Part shown: piece by piece, positions 1 through 6,739 of the stretch
Numbering within the stretch: the first letter of the stretch is position 1
Layout: every line of letters starts with the position of its first letter
Assembly (NCBI GenBank): GCA_946478775.1
Contig: CAMLDR010000163.1
Coordinates: 1 to 9,370 of the forward strand
Direction of reading: 5' to 3'
DNA from: an uncultured Flavobacteriales bacterium
GTDB lineage: Bacteria; Bacteroidota; Bacteroidia; Flavobacteriales; Crocinitomicaceae
Length of the DNA: 9,370 bases
Translations under genes and position numbers: made by a program
The notes under the pieces: generated by a model
The model's database searches: none
Seen by the model: the letters and a program-made list of their open reading frames with translations, nothing else
Told to the model about the DNA's origin: nothing

Positions 1-233
1 GACAACTTTTTAAATTTTTGGTGCGCTAAAGGTAAACATTAAATTGGTTCGAGATAATCCGAATTCTATAAAAATTCAATGGATTTGTAAAATTTTCGGT
101 TCTTGTTTTCATTCATTAAAAATCTTTGGTTCCGAATCCTGCTGCCGAGATTAAAATCAGATTAGAATTTAGTCTTCAGGCGGTTTCTAAGCATAGATTA
201 CCTAATTTTAAGCGGAGTTCATTTATCCCTATC

Positions 234-3200
234 ATGAAATTGTTTGTCACAAAAAAATTCTGGAAGCGCTTTGTAATGTATTTAATCATTACTCCGATCC
301 TCCTATTTTCTCTCGTTATATTGATTGTTTACTGGAAACAGGATGCCCTGGTGCAGGAACTCGTTGCTACTTTGAACAAAGATTTCAAAGGGGAGATCAA
401 AATTTCGGACAGCCATGTTTCTCCCTTTGAAAATTTCCCTCATATTTCCATTGATCTCGAAAACGTGCGCATTTATGAAGGAAAGAAACAAAGCAAAAGG
501 CCTATTCTGAAAATCCGGGACGTATATGTGGGATTTGATATCTGGACCATTATTTCCGGGAAGACCGAGATCAAATCGATAAAAGCCAAAAGCGGAAAAA
601 TCTACCTGACACAGCACCTCGACGGGAGCCTGAATTTACTAAATGCTTTGAGCTCCGATAAAGAAGCTGAAGCTATTGAAGAAGAACTGCATTTGGACCT
701 GAAATCCATCGATTTGAAGAACATTGATGTTCAAAAATACAACGAAGCGACCCAGGTCTTGATCGATATTGATATTGAAAAAGCACACACGGGCTTTAAA
801 ATGATTGAAGATATTATAGATGCGGAATTAGACAGCAAATTCCAGATCTCTATTTCACAGCACGGAAAGCCAACCTATTTACAGCACAAGCACCTCGAGT
901 TTTCAACCGAAGTTTTCTTCAATAAAGTCAATAACATTCTTCGGATTGATCCGACAGAGATCCATTTGGAAAAATCTTTCTTCGGTATCCAGGGATCTAT
1001 GGATTTCGACAATGACCTCTTTGTGGATTTAAAACTGAACGGGGACAAGCCGAATTTCAACCTGTTCATTGCACTTGCTCCGGAGGAATTGATCAAGGTG
1101 TTTGAAGAATACGAAAACCGCGGACAGATTTATTTCAACGCTTCGATCAAAGGAAAAACACTCAACGGAAAAATGCCGGCAATCCATGCTGATTTTGGTT
1201 GTAAAGATGCCTTCTTCAGCAATGAACTGACCCATAAAAAAGTAGATGGAATCCGATTCAAAGGCTATTTTACCAATGGAGAAAAACGTTCCCCGGAAAC
1301 GATGGAATTCGGTATTTCTGATTTCAGCGCACGACCGGAAACCGGCAAATTTACGGGGCTAATCAAAGTTAAAAACTTCATTGAACCGGATGTAGATATG
1401 CAGTTGATCTCGGATTTCAACCTCGATTTCCTGTCGAAATTCATCAATGCAAAAGAATTCACAGGCTTAAAGGGAAATGTCAAACTCACCATGAAATTTC
1501 ATGACATCATTGATTTAAATCATCCCGAAAAAAGCCTTGAGAAGTTGAATGAGGCTTACGAAACAAAACTGGATATCCGGAACCTGGCGTTTCATTCCAA
1601 AAGACTGCCCTATCCCATCCACGATATAGATCTGAAAGCACACCTGGAAGGCCACATGGCCAAAATTGATCTGTGTAACTTAAAAGTGGGACGAAGCGAT
1701 GTTTCTGTACTTGGCCATGTAAGTGATATTCCCGCCATTATTCACCACACCAACATTCCCGTTACAACGCAGCTGAGTATTGAATCCAAATACCTGGACG
1801 TAAGTGAATTGTCGAAATCAGATGCAGCTGCAAAACCGAAGGTAGATGAAGAAATCAGCAATTTCAAAGCGCAGTTTAAATTCATCACCAGTGCAAGAGC
1901 CATTACCGAATCTCCCACACTTCCACTCGGTGAATTCTACATCGACAACCTGTATGCCAAACTGAAACATTATCCGCATGTGTTGCATGATTTTCATGCG
2001 GATGTCATTATCAAAGAAGACAATTTCAAGGTGGTGGATTTTACCGGACAGATTGATCATTCGGATTTCCATTTCAACGGCGGACTAACGAATTACAACC
2101 TTTGGTTTGAGGACAAACTGAACGGAAATACGACCATTGATTTTCAGCTCAATTCCAACAAACTGAAACTGGAAGATTTACTGGTTTATAAAGGAGAGAA
2201 TTTCATTCCTGCGGATTACCGTCATGAAGAACTGGACCAGCTAAAGTTTCATGGAAATGTGGCGCTTCACTTTAATCACGGCCTTCAATCAACAGATTTA
2301 CAGCTCGATCATTTTACGGCAAAAATGAAAGTTCATCCTTTACGCATTGATCAATTGGATGGCCGGTTCCATTTAGAGAACGAACATTTAGTAGTCCAGA
2401 AAATGGATTTGAAATTGGGGAACTCTGACCTGCATATGGATATGAACTATTATTTAGGGAAAGACCAGGCTTTAAAAAAGAGAGACAACCTGATTCATGT
2501 GATTTCAAACCGAATGGATGTGGACCAATTGGTGAATTATACCCAGCAGGCACCTAAATCCACGGCTGAAAACACTCCGAAACATCCGGATCACGACAAA
2601 GGTTTCAGTATTTACGATATTCCGTTTCCTGAATTGGAAGTAAGCCTGAAGATCAATGACCTGAAGTACCATAAATACCATATCACGCAATTGAACACAC
2701 AATTCCATACCAAAAGCAATCATCATGTTACATTTTCCAAGTGTGATTTACATGCTGCCGGAGGACAAATTGGGATGACTGGTTATTTCAGCGGCACAGA
2801 CCGCAATCACATTTATCTGAGACCTCATCTCAGCATTAAAAACATTGAATTGGACCAGTTGATGATGAAATTCGACAATTTCGGGCAGGACCATGTGGTT
2901 GCAGAAAACCTGCATGGAAGGCTTTCAGGGGAATTGACCGGGAAAATCCATTTACATGCTGACATGACTCCGAAAATCGACGACAGCGATATTGAATTGA
3001 AGATTGAAGTGTTGAAAGGAAGATTGGAGAATTTTGCACCGATGAAAAGCCTTGCGGATTATTTCCAGGATAAAAACTTAGCCAAAATTCAATTTGACAG
3101 TCTTCAAAATAACCTGAGAATGAAAAATGGAGAGTTAACTGTTCCAAAAATGGGAATCAACACTTCTCTTGGTTACCTGGAATTATCCGGAAAACAGGAT

Positions 3201-3425
3201 GCTAAAATGAATATGGAATATTATGTCAGTGTTCCGCTAAAAATGGTGACGGAAGCCGGTTTTAAGAAATTATTCAAAAGGAAACGGGAAGAAGTATCGG
3301 AAGACCAGATCGATGAAGTTCAGTACAGAACGGACAAAATGCGCTTTGTAACGGTAAAGATCATTGGGAACACCGATAATTTTTCAGTCAGCCTGAGCAA
3401 GCAGAAGAAGCACAAAACGGCTTAG
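234..3425 (+). CDS. AsmA-like large envelope protein, single N-terminal membrane anchor
   Basis: A predicted 1063-residue protein of the AsmA/TamB superfamily. Family members are inner-membrane-anchored proteins with a long periplasmic beta-rich body, implicated in lipid transport to, or assembly of, the outer membrane. A basic N-terminus (KKFWKRF) precedes one hydrophobic helix at about residues 13-34. Next comes an AsmA-type N-terminal region (EIKISDSHVSPFENFPHISI, about residues 55-75) and a very long body of alternating short beta-like segments. The C-terminal AsmA_2-like part contains GRLENFAPMKSLADYF at about 929-944. It ends in a charged tail (KRKREE...KQKKHKTA). I chose the ATG at 234 because the membrane helix follows at the usual distance. 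A TTG at 126 is in frame but would add 36 residues with no signal character. Length is within what Bacteroidota AsmA-like proteins reach. It appears monocistronic. Substrate and partners cannot be told from sequence. Confidence 0.87.
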   Translation: MKLFVTKKFWKRFVMYLIITPILLFSLVILIVYWKQDALVQELVATLNKDFKGEIKISDSHVSPFENFPHISIDLENVRIYEGKKQSKRPILKIRDVYVGFDIWTIISGKTEIKSIKAKSGKIYLTQHLDGSLNLLNALSSDKEAEAIEEELHLDLKSIDLKNIDVQKYNEATQVLIDIDIEKAHTGFKMIEDIIDAELDSKFQISISQHGKPTYLQHKHLEFSTEVFFNKVNNILRIDPTEIHLEKSFFGIQGSMDFDNDLFVDLKLNGDKPNFNLFIALAPEELIKVFEEYENRGQIYFNASIKGKTLNGKMPAIHADFGCKDAFFSNELTHKKVDGIRFKGYFTNGEKRSPETMEFGISDFSARPETGKFTGLIKVKNFIEPDVDMQLISDFNLDFLSKFINAKEFTGLKGNVKLTMKFHDIIDLNHPEKSLEKLNEAYETKLDIRNLAFHSKRLPYPIHDIDLKAHLEGHMAKIDLCNLKVGRSDVSVLGHVSDIPAIIHHTNIPVTTQLSIESKYLDVSELSKSDAAAKPKVDEEISNFKAQFKFITSARAITESPTLPLGEFYIDNLYAKLKHYPHVLHDFHADVIIKEDNFKVVDFTGQIDHSDFHFNGGLTNYNLWFEDKLNGNTTIDFQLNSNKLKLEDLLVYKGENFIPADYRHEELDQLKFHGNVALHFNHGLQSTDLQLDHFTAKMKVHPLRIDQLDGRFHLENEHLVVQKMDLKLGNSDLHMDMNYYLGKDQALKKRDNLIHVISNRMDVDQLVNYTQQAPKSTAENTPKHPDHDKGFSIYDIPFPELEVSLKINDLKYHKYHITQLNTQFHTKSNHHVTFSKCDLHAAGGQIGMTGYFSGTDRNHIYLRPHLSIKNIELDQLMMKFDNFGQDHVVAENLHGRLSGELTGKIHLHADMTPKIDDSDIELKIEVLKGRLENFAPMKSLADYFQDKNLAKIQFDSLQNNLRMKNGELTVPKMGINTSLGYLELSGKQDAKMNMEYYVSVPLKMVTEAGFKKLFKRKREEVSEDQIDEVQYRTDKMRFVTVKIIGNTDNFSVSLSKQKKHKTA

Positions 3426-3554
3426 GGTTCCCGCTGATCGTACAGAAGAACGCAGATTTTTAATATGTTAGCTCATTTCTCTATTTGCATCCAACTAATT
3501 TTAACTCGTACCGAAAAAACATATTTGAACAGGTTTTCTAAAATCAAAACCCAT

Positions 3555-3588
3555 GGCCCTGCTAAAAAATAGTAGGGTCTTTTTCTTT
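3555..3588 (+). terminator. Rho-independent-type terminator before the secreted-protein gene
   Basis: Arms GGCCCTGCTA (3555-3564) and TAGTAGGGTC (3570-3579) pair over 10 positions with two G-U wobbles around an AAAAA loop. They are followed by a T-rich tail (TTTTTCTTT). It lies 130 bp past the AsmA-like stop codon, so it probably ends that transcript with a longish 3' UTR and insulates the promoter just downstream. Confidence 0.75.
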
Positions 3589-3593
3589 CCGCA

Positions 3594-3655
3594 CATTTTT
3601 TTCACCAGGTACCCAAGGTTTTTTTAATAGGGATTGTTTATAGTATAAAATCAAA
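3594..3655 (+). promoter_or_regulatory. Shared two-block promoter-like motif, copy 1
   Basis: ACCCAAGG at 3611-3618 is followed by TTTT, and ATTGT begins at 3633, 22 bp after the start of the first block. A third block AATCAAA starts at offset 38 (3649). The start codon is 28 bp after the start of ATTGT. A T-tract, CATTTTTTTCA, lies just upstream (3594-3604) and could act as an UP-like element. The layout (about 22 bp start to start) fits an ECF sigma -35/-10 pair and does not match the housekeeping Bacteroidota TAnnTTTG element. Assignment to the sigma factor at 6197 is inference. See the copies at 4651 and 5417. Confidence 0.65.
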
Positions 3656-3660
3656 CAAAC

Positions 3661-4542
3661 ATGAAAAAACAATTCTTATTGGTTGCACTATTAGGCGCAA
3701 CATCTTTCGTAAACGCACAATCATTTCCAAACGGCGGATTTGAGAACTGGTCTAACCAAGGTACTTATGAAGATCCGCAATATTGGACGGGACTGAACAT
3801 GATGAGTATGTTCGGTGCAGAAGAGACTGTTATCAAATCAACTCAGTCCCACAGCGGTACTTACGCTCTCAAACTTGTTACCAGCATCAGTGATATTGGC
3901 AATGACGGGGGAATGGATACGCTGCAGGGAATTTTGATGCTCGGAACAACTGATATTTTAAATGGTACCGGAACAAGCGGCTATCCTTTCATCCACCGAC
4001 CGGATTCTTTGGTAGGCTGGTACAAATTGACTTCCACGGATAATGATCCTTTTCAGCTACAAGTAAGTGCTACCAAATGGGATTCCGGCAACGGCAGCCA
4101 GGAAACCATCGGAGCTACCTTTTATCAGGGACAGCCAAGTGCAACTTACGTTCGTTTCAGCGTTCCGATCATTTATACGGATAATTCACTTCCGGATTCT
4201 ATCCAGGCATATATAGGCAACGCTTCTAACGGATCCGGTGCGGGCAATGAATTGTATTTGGATGATTTGAGCTTTATCTACAACAGTACAGCCGGACTTC
4301 AAGAACAAAGTGCACAGATCCGCCTTTTCCCAAATCCCGTTAATACACAACTCAGCATTCAAAGTGATCAGCCAATACAACAGCTGTTCGTGACAGATTT
4401 ACAGGGAAAACAACTATTCGAAGGAAACACCAATACCGAATACTACCAATTGGAAACGGGTGATCTCACACCGGGAGTTTATTTCTGTGAATTGTATTTT
4501 TCGAACGGATCATCACAACGTTTGAAATTCATCAAACAATAA
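3661..4542 (+). CDS. Secreted protein with jelly-roll-like domain and T9SS type A sorting domain
   Basis: A 293-residue exported protein. Residues 1-19 are a signal peptide with probable cleavage VNA|QS. The body (about 20-212) opens with FPNGGFENW and a YWTG segment and ends with NELYLDDLSFIY. This pattern is seen in galactose-binding-like or carbohydrate-binding (PCMD-like) beta-sandwich domains; that family call is tentative and no catalytic residues are apparent. Residues 222-293 are a typical T9SS type A C-terminal domain, starting LFPNPV and containing VTDLQGKQL, LTPGVYF and the terminal RLKFIKQ. The mature protein should therefore cross the outer membrane through the type IX system and end up surface-attached or released. 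It is monocistronic: a motif-bearing promoter lies upstream and a strong terminator 27 bp past the stop. The shared promoter motif links it to the barrel and sigma genes downstream. Confidence 0.88.
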   Translation: MKKQFLLVALLGATSFVNAQSFPNGGFENWSNQGTYEDPQYWTGLNMMSMFGAEETVIKSTQSHSGTYALKLVTSISDIGNDGGMDTLQGILMLGTTDILNGTGTSGYPFIHRPDSLVGWYKLTSTDNDPFQLQVSATKWDSGNGSQETIGATFYQGQPSATYVRFSVPIIYTDNSLPDSIQAYIGNASNGSGAGNELYLDDLSFIYNSTAGLQEQSAQIRLFPNPVNTQLSIQSDQPIQQLFVTDLQGKQLFEGNTNTEYYQLETGDLTPGVYFCELYFSNGSSQRLKFIKQ

Positions 4543-4568
4543 AACAGCACCCCTGCTCCTTTCATGAA

Positions 4569-4599
4569 GACCTCCCGGAAATCCGGGAGGTCTTTTTTT
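4569..4599 (+). terminator. Strong intrinsic terminator after the T9SS cargo gene
   Basis: A perfect 10-bp stem, GACCTCCCGG (4569-4578) with CCGGGAGGTC (4583-4592), closes an AAAT loop and is followed by seven T residues (4593-4599). It lies 27 bp after the stop codon and separates this gene from the next promoter. Confidence 0.92.
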
Positions 4600-4623
4600 G
4601 ACCGAAACTTTCCGCAACACCGA

Positions 4624-4695
4624 CATTTTTTTTCATTTTTTTCGGATTTTACCCAAGGGTTTTGACCTGAGAATTGTCTTATAAGTAGAATCAAA
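4624..4695 (+). promoter_or_regulatory. Shared two-block promoter-like motif, copy 2
   Basis: ACCCAAGG at 4651-4658, TTTT at offset 9-12, and ATTGT starting at 4673, again exactly 22 bp after the first block start. AATCAAA starts at 4689, offset 38, the same phase as in copy 1. T-tracts, including CATTTTTTTTCA at 4624-4635, lie upstream. The next ATG is 35 bp after the start of ATTGT. Constant spacing amid otherwise different intergenic sequence argues for a functional site; its reader is not proven. Confidence 0.65.
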
Positions 4696-4707
4696 TTTTT
4701 AACTATC

Positions 4708-5337
4708 ATGAAACAAATAATCAGAAAAACACAGTTTTTAGCAGGAATTCTTTTAATAACCGGAAAAATGGCAATAGCACAGGAACCGGCTTCAAAAATG
4801 AGCAACTACCTGGAAGTTTCTTACGGACCGCATGCTACTTTAAGTTTAAATGCATTGAGTACAGTCAACAATGACCAGGACCAGTTTGAGTTCAACAATT
4901 TTAATAACCTGGGAACATTTGGCCTTCGCTACGACCACCTGTTAAATCCGTCATTCAGTTTAGGAATTGATTTCTACTACCTGCAGAAAAAATCCACCGG
5001 AACCATGATTGAATACAACACAGGGATCCAAAGTAATGCCGAATACATTATCAACCGCTTCAAAACACAAGTTCGTATTGCGTATCACTTCCCCATTTCC
5101 AATCCGGATTTGGATGTTTACCTGGGAGGCGGAATTGGTATCAATAACCAAACAAGGAAATTGTTTCTCAATGGAACCGAAACGACCAGAAACGAGTACC
5201 CATCCAATCTTCATCTGCCCGTTTCATTGAGGACCTATGCCGGATTGCGTTATTCTTTCTCCAAACATTTCGGGATGAATGCCGAATTGGGAATCGGCGG
5301 GCCTTTATTGAATGCCGGTTTTCATTTTCGCTTCTAA
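4708..5337 (+). CDS. Small outer-membrane beta-barrel protein A
   Basis: A 209-residue predicted outer-membrane protein. The signal peptide spans residues 1-24 (probable cleavage AIA|QEP). The mature part reads as about eight amphipathic strands: NYLEVSYGPHA, TFGLRYDHLL, FSLGIDFYYLQ, FKTQVRIAYHF, DVYLGGGIGI, LRTYAGLRYSFS, FGMNAELGIGG and LNAGFHFRF. It ends in phenylalanine, as expected for BAM substrates. These features suit an eight-stranded OmpA/OmpX-like barrel with no plug or periplasmic domain. Its C-terminal 31 residues match those of the barrel encoded at 5478 at 15 positions by my hand count, including GLRY.FS and GGPLL, so the two are probably paralogues. It is monocistronic, with promoter motif copy 2 upstream and a terminator downstream. 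Whether it is a pore, an adhesin or structural cannot be told. Confidence 0.83.
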   Translation: MKQIIRKTQFLAGILLITGKMAIAQEPASKMSNYLEVSYGPHATLSLNALSTVNNDQDQFEFNNFNNLGTFGLRYDHLLNPSFSLGIDFYYLQKKSTGTMIEYNTGIQSNAEYIINRFKTQVRIAYHFPISNPDLDVYLGGGIGINNQTRKLFLNGTETTRNEYPSNLHLPVSLRTYAGLRYSFSKHFGMNAELGIGGPLLNAGFHFRF

Positions 5338-5361
5338 TTGTTAATCACATTTTTCACTTTC

Positions 5362-5398
5362 AGTAATTCCGTCTAATTTTGGCGGAATTACTTTTTTT
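5362..5398 (+). terminator. Intrinsic terminator after barrel gene A
   Basis: Arms AGTAATTCCG (5362-5371) and CGGAATTACT (5383-5392) pair perfectly, with two further inner pairs possible (one T-G wobble). The loop is about seven bases and six T residues follow. It lies 24 bp after the stop codon and its T-tail runs directly into the next promoter region. Confidence 0.87.
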
Positions 5399-5448
5399 CA
5401 AAAAAAATCACTTTTGACCAAAGGTTTTTGATTTTGCAATTGTTTATT
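5391..5448 (+). promoter_or_regulatory. Shared two-block promoter-like motif, copy 3 (sigma operon)
   Basis: ACCAAAGG at 5417-5424 followed by TTTTT, with ATTGT starting at 5439: 22 bp block to block, as in copies 1 and 2. One base of the first block differs (A for C at position 4), and the third block (AATCAAA) is absent. The T-tract CTTTTTTTCA (5391-5400) is shared with the preceding terminator tail. The ATG follows 39 bp after the start of ATTGT. No terminator or promoter-sized gap lies between this site and the end of the operon, so it should also drive the sigma factor gene. Confidence 0.62.
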
Positions 5449-5477
5449 CACTGAAACCTCATCTTTGAGCAAAGTAT

Positions 5478-6176
5478 ATGAAAAAAACACAACAGGGTTC
5501 CTTTCGGAAATTTGCACTTTTAACCGGGCTGCTTTTACCCGGAATTATTTTTGCGCAAACACCTGAAAAGTCTTATAAGAAATTTAATCTTTCTATTGGG
5601 TACGGATTGGTCAGTTATTTCTACAGTCCCAACCAGGAAATTACAAACTACTATTTCAGTGATAGTATCAACAACATTTCATCCTCCCAAACGGACGTGG
5701 TGGTCACCGATGTAAAAATCAAACCGCTGTATCTCCGTTTTGATTACAAATGGGACAAAAAAAACAGCATCGGGTTTATGGCTATTTACAATGGCTACCG
5801 AGCTTCAGGCACACGCACCGATTCTATTTGGAACGGAAATACTTCCATGTACGATGTTTCAAGTACTGATTTGTTTTACAGTATGTATCGTCTGCGTTTT
5901 CAGGTCGTTTATACGCGTCACTTTTTTGTTGACCGTCCACGCGTGAATACTTATTTCTACACCTCTTTGGGGGTAAACTTGAAATTCAACAAGTTCAAAG
6001 AGGAAACCATGGAAGGAGCACCAAATTACTCAAGCTTTGATGTTTCCCGAGGTTTCCCGATCTCTAGCAGACTATGTTATGGATTGCGTTACAATTTTAG
6101 TCAAAGCATGAGTTTGCATACTGAAGTTGGGTTGGGCGGACCACTTTTATCCATTGGTTTAACAGCTAAATTTTAA
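5478..6176 (+). CDS. Small outer-membrane beta-barrel protein B, first gene of the sigma operon
   Basis: A 232-residue predicted outer-membrane protein. The signal peptide spans residues 1-26 (basic KKTQQGSFRK, hydrophobic LLTGLLLPGIIFA, cleavage A|QTPE). The mature part has amphipathic strands such as KFNLSIGYGLVSYFY, KPLYLRFDYKW, SIGFMAIYNGY, YRLRFQVVYTRHFF, TYFYTSLGVNLKF, RLCYGLRYNFS, LHTEVGLGG and LSIGLTAKF. It ends in phenylalanine, which fits a barrel of about eight strands. The C-terminal 31 residues resemble barrel A (15 identities by hand count, with GGPLL shared), while the N-terminal halves and loops differ. The sigma factor gene begins 20 bp after its stop with no terminator between, so they are probably cotranscribed. 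Function is unknown; it could be a regulon output or a partner of the downstream regulator's barrel. Confidence 0.83.
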   Translation: MKKTQQGSFRKFALLTGLLLPGIIFAQTPEKSYKKFNLSIGYGLVSYFYSPNQEITNYYFSDSINNISSSQTDVVVTDVKIKPLYLRFDYKWDKKNSIGFMAIYNGYRASGTRTDSIWNGNTSMYDVSSTDLFYSMYRLRFQVVYTRHFFVDRPRVNTYFYTSLGVNLKFNKFKEETMEGAPNYSSFDVSRGFPISSRLCYGLRYNFSQSMSLHTEVGLGGPLLSIGLTAKF

Positions 6177-6196
6177 TACAACTAAAAACGTATCCC

Positions 6197-6733
6197 TTGG
6201 AAAGCGAATTGATAAAACGTTGTATCAAAGAAGACAGAAGAGCACAGGAACTGTTCTATAAACAATGCTATGCCAAATTTATCGGCACGGCTTATCGCTA
6301 TGCGAACGGAAAAGATCAGGCAGTGTATTTCTTTAATTTGGGTTTTGTGAAAATCCTGCTCAATCTCAAACAATACAACCCGGATAATCCTTTTGATTAC
6401 TGGGCAAAACGTGTCCTGATAAATACCATATTAAACGAACTGAAAAAGGAAAAACGCGAACAAGAACGCGTTCAGCCTACCGAAGATATCACCCAGTTTA
6501 CGCGAACATCCTGGGATGATGAAGAAGATGCACTCATTCAGGAAAAGATCGAATTGATCAAAGAGAAAGCAAATTTGCTGCCTCCAATGACCAAAAACGT
6601 TTTTAATCTCTATATCATAGACGGTTATAAGCATCATGAAATTGCCAGTTTACTCGATATCAACGAGAATACCAGCATGTGGCATTATTCAGATGCCAAA
6701 AAGAAATTGCGAAAAATGTTAGACATCAATTAA
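6197..6733 (+). CDS. ECF-type RNA polymerase sigma factor
   Basis: A 178-residue sigma-70-family protein of ECF size with only regions 2 and 4. Region 2 lies at about residues 8-86 (CIKEDRRAQELFYKQCY..., with FDYWAKRVLINTILNELKKEKR at its end). An acidic linker spans about 94-112 (WDDEEDA). Region 4 lies at about 118-174, with a helix-turn-helix near 144-171 (YKHHEIASLLDINENTSMWH). No extra C-terminal domain is present. I see no in-frame ATG near the expected N-terminus. TTG at 6197 gives the usual start of this family (MESELIKRCIKEDRRAQ) and is the best choice. It sits 20 bp after barrel gene B and 6 bp before a membrane protein with anti-sigma architecture, the classic sigma/anti-sigma pairing. 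It probably directs polymerase to the motif found before three units in this window, including its own (inference). Confidence 0.92.
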   Translation: MESELIKRCIKEDRRAQELFYKQCYAKFIGTAYRYANGKDQAVYFFNLGFVKILLNLKQYNPDNPFDYWAKRVLINTILNELKKEKREQERVQPTEDITQFTRTSWDDEEDALIQEKIELIKEKANLLPPMTKNVFNLYIIDGYKHHEIASLLDINENTSMWHYSDAKKKLRKMLDIN

Positions 6734-6739
6734 AGAGCG

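Noticed and set aside
45..125. Possible primary-sigma promoter for the AsmA-like gene (TGGATTTG near 80)
   Set aside because: One mismatch to TAnnTTTG and no TTG element at the proper distance upstream; not distinguishable from chance in A/T-rich sequence.
127..150. Sequence resembling the T-arm and 3' end of a tRNA (GGTTCCGAATCCTGCTGCCG)
   Set aside because: There is an extra base in the TTCGA-like loop, and I find no matching 5' acceptor half, D-arm or anticodon arm upstream. A tRNA remnant or attachment site cannot be supported.
126..233. In-frame upstream extension of the AsmA-like gene from a TTG at 126
   Set aside because: It would put 36 extra non-hydrophobic residues before the membrane anchor. 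The ATG at 234 directly precedes the normal basic-plus-hydrophobic N-terminus.
303..3147. Several minus-strand open frames of 68-104 codons across the AsmA-like gene
   Set aside because: They overlap a long, clearly coding frame, have no recognisable domains or start context, and read as antisense shadows.
3515..3528. CATATTTG as a TAnnTTTG-like -7 element in the gap before the secreted protein gene
   Set aside because: Mismatch in the conserved TA, no well-placed -33 TTG, and a terminator lies between it and the next gene.
4479..4805. Minus-strand 108-codon frame spanning the terminator and second promoter
   Set aside because: It crosses a strong terminator hairpin, a motif-bearing promoter and two plus-strand gene ends; no domain or signal supports it.
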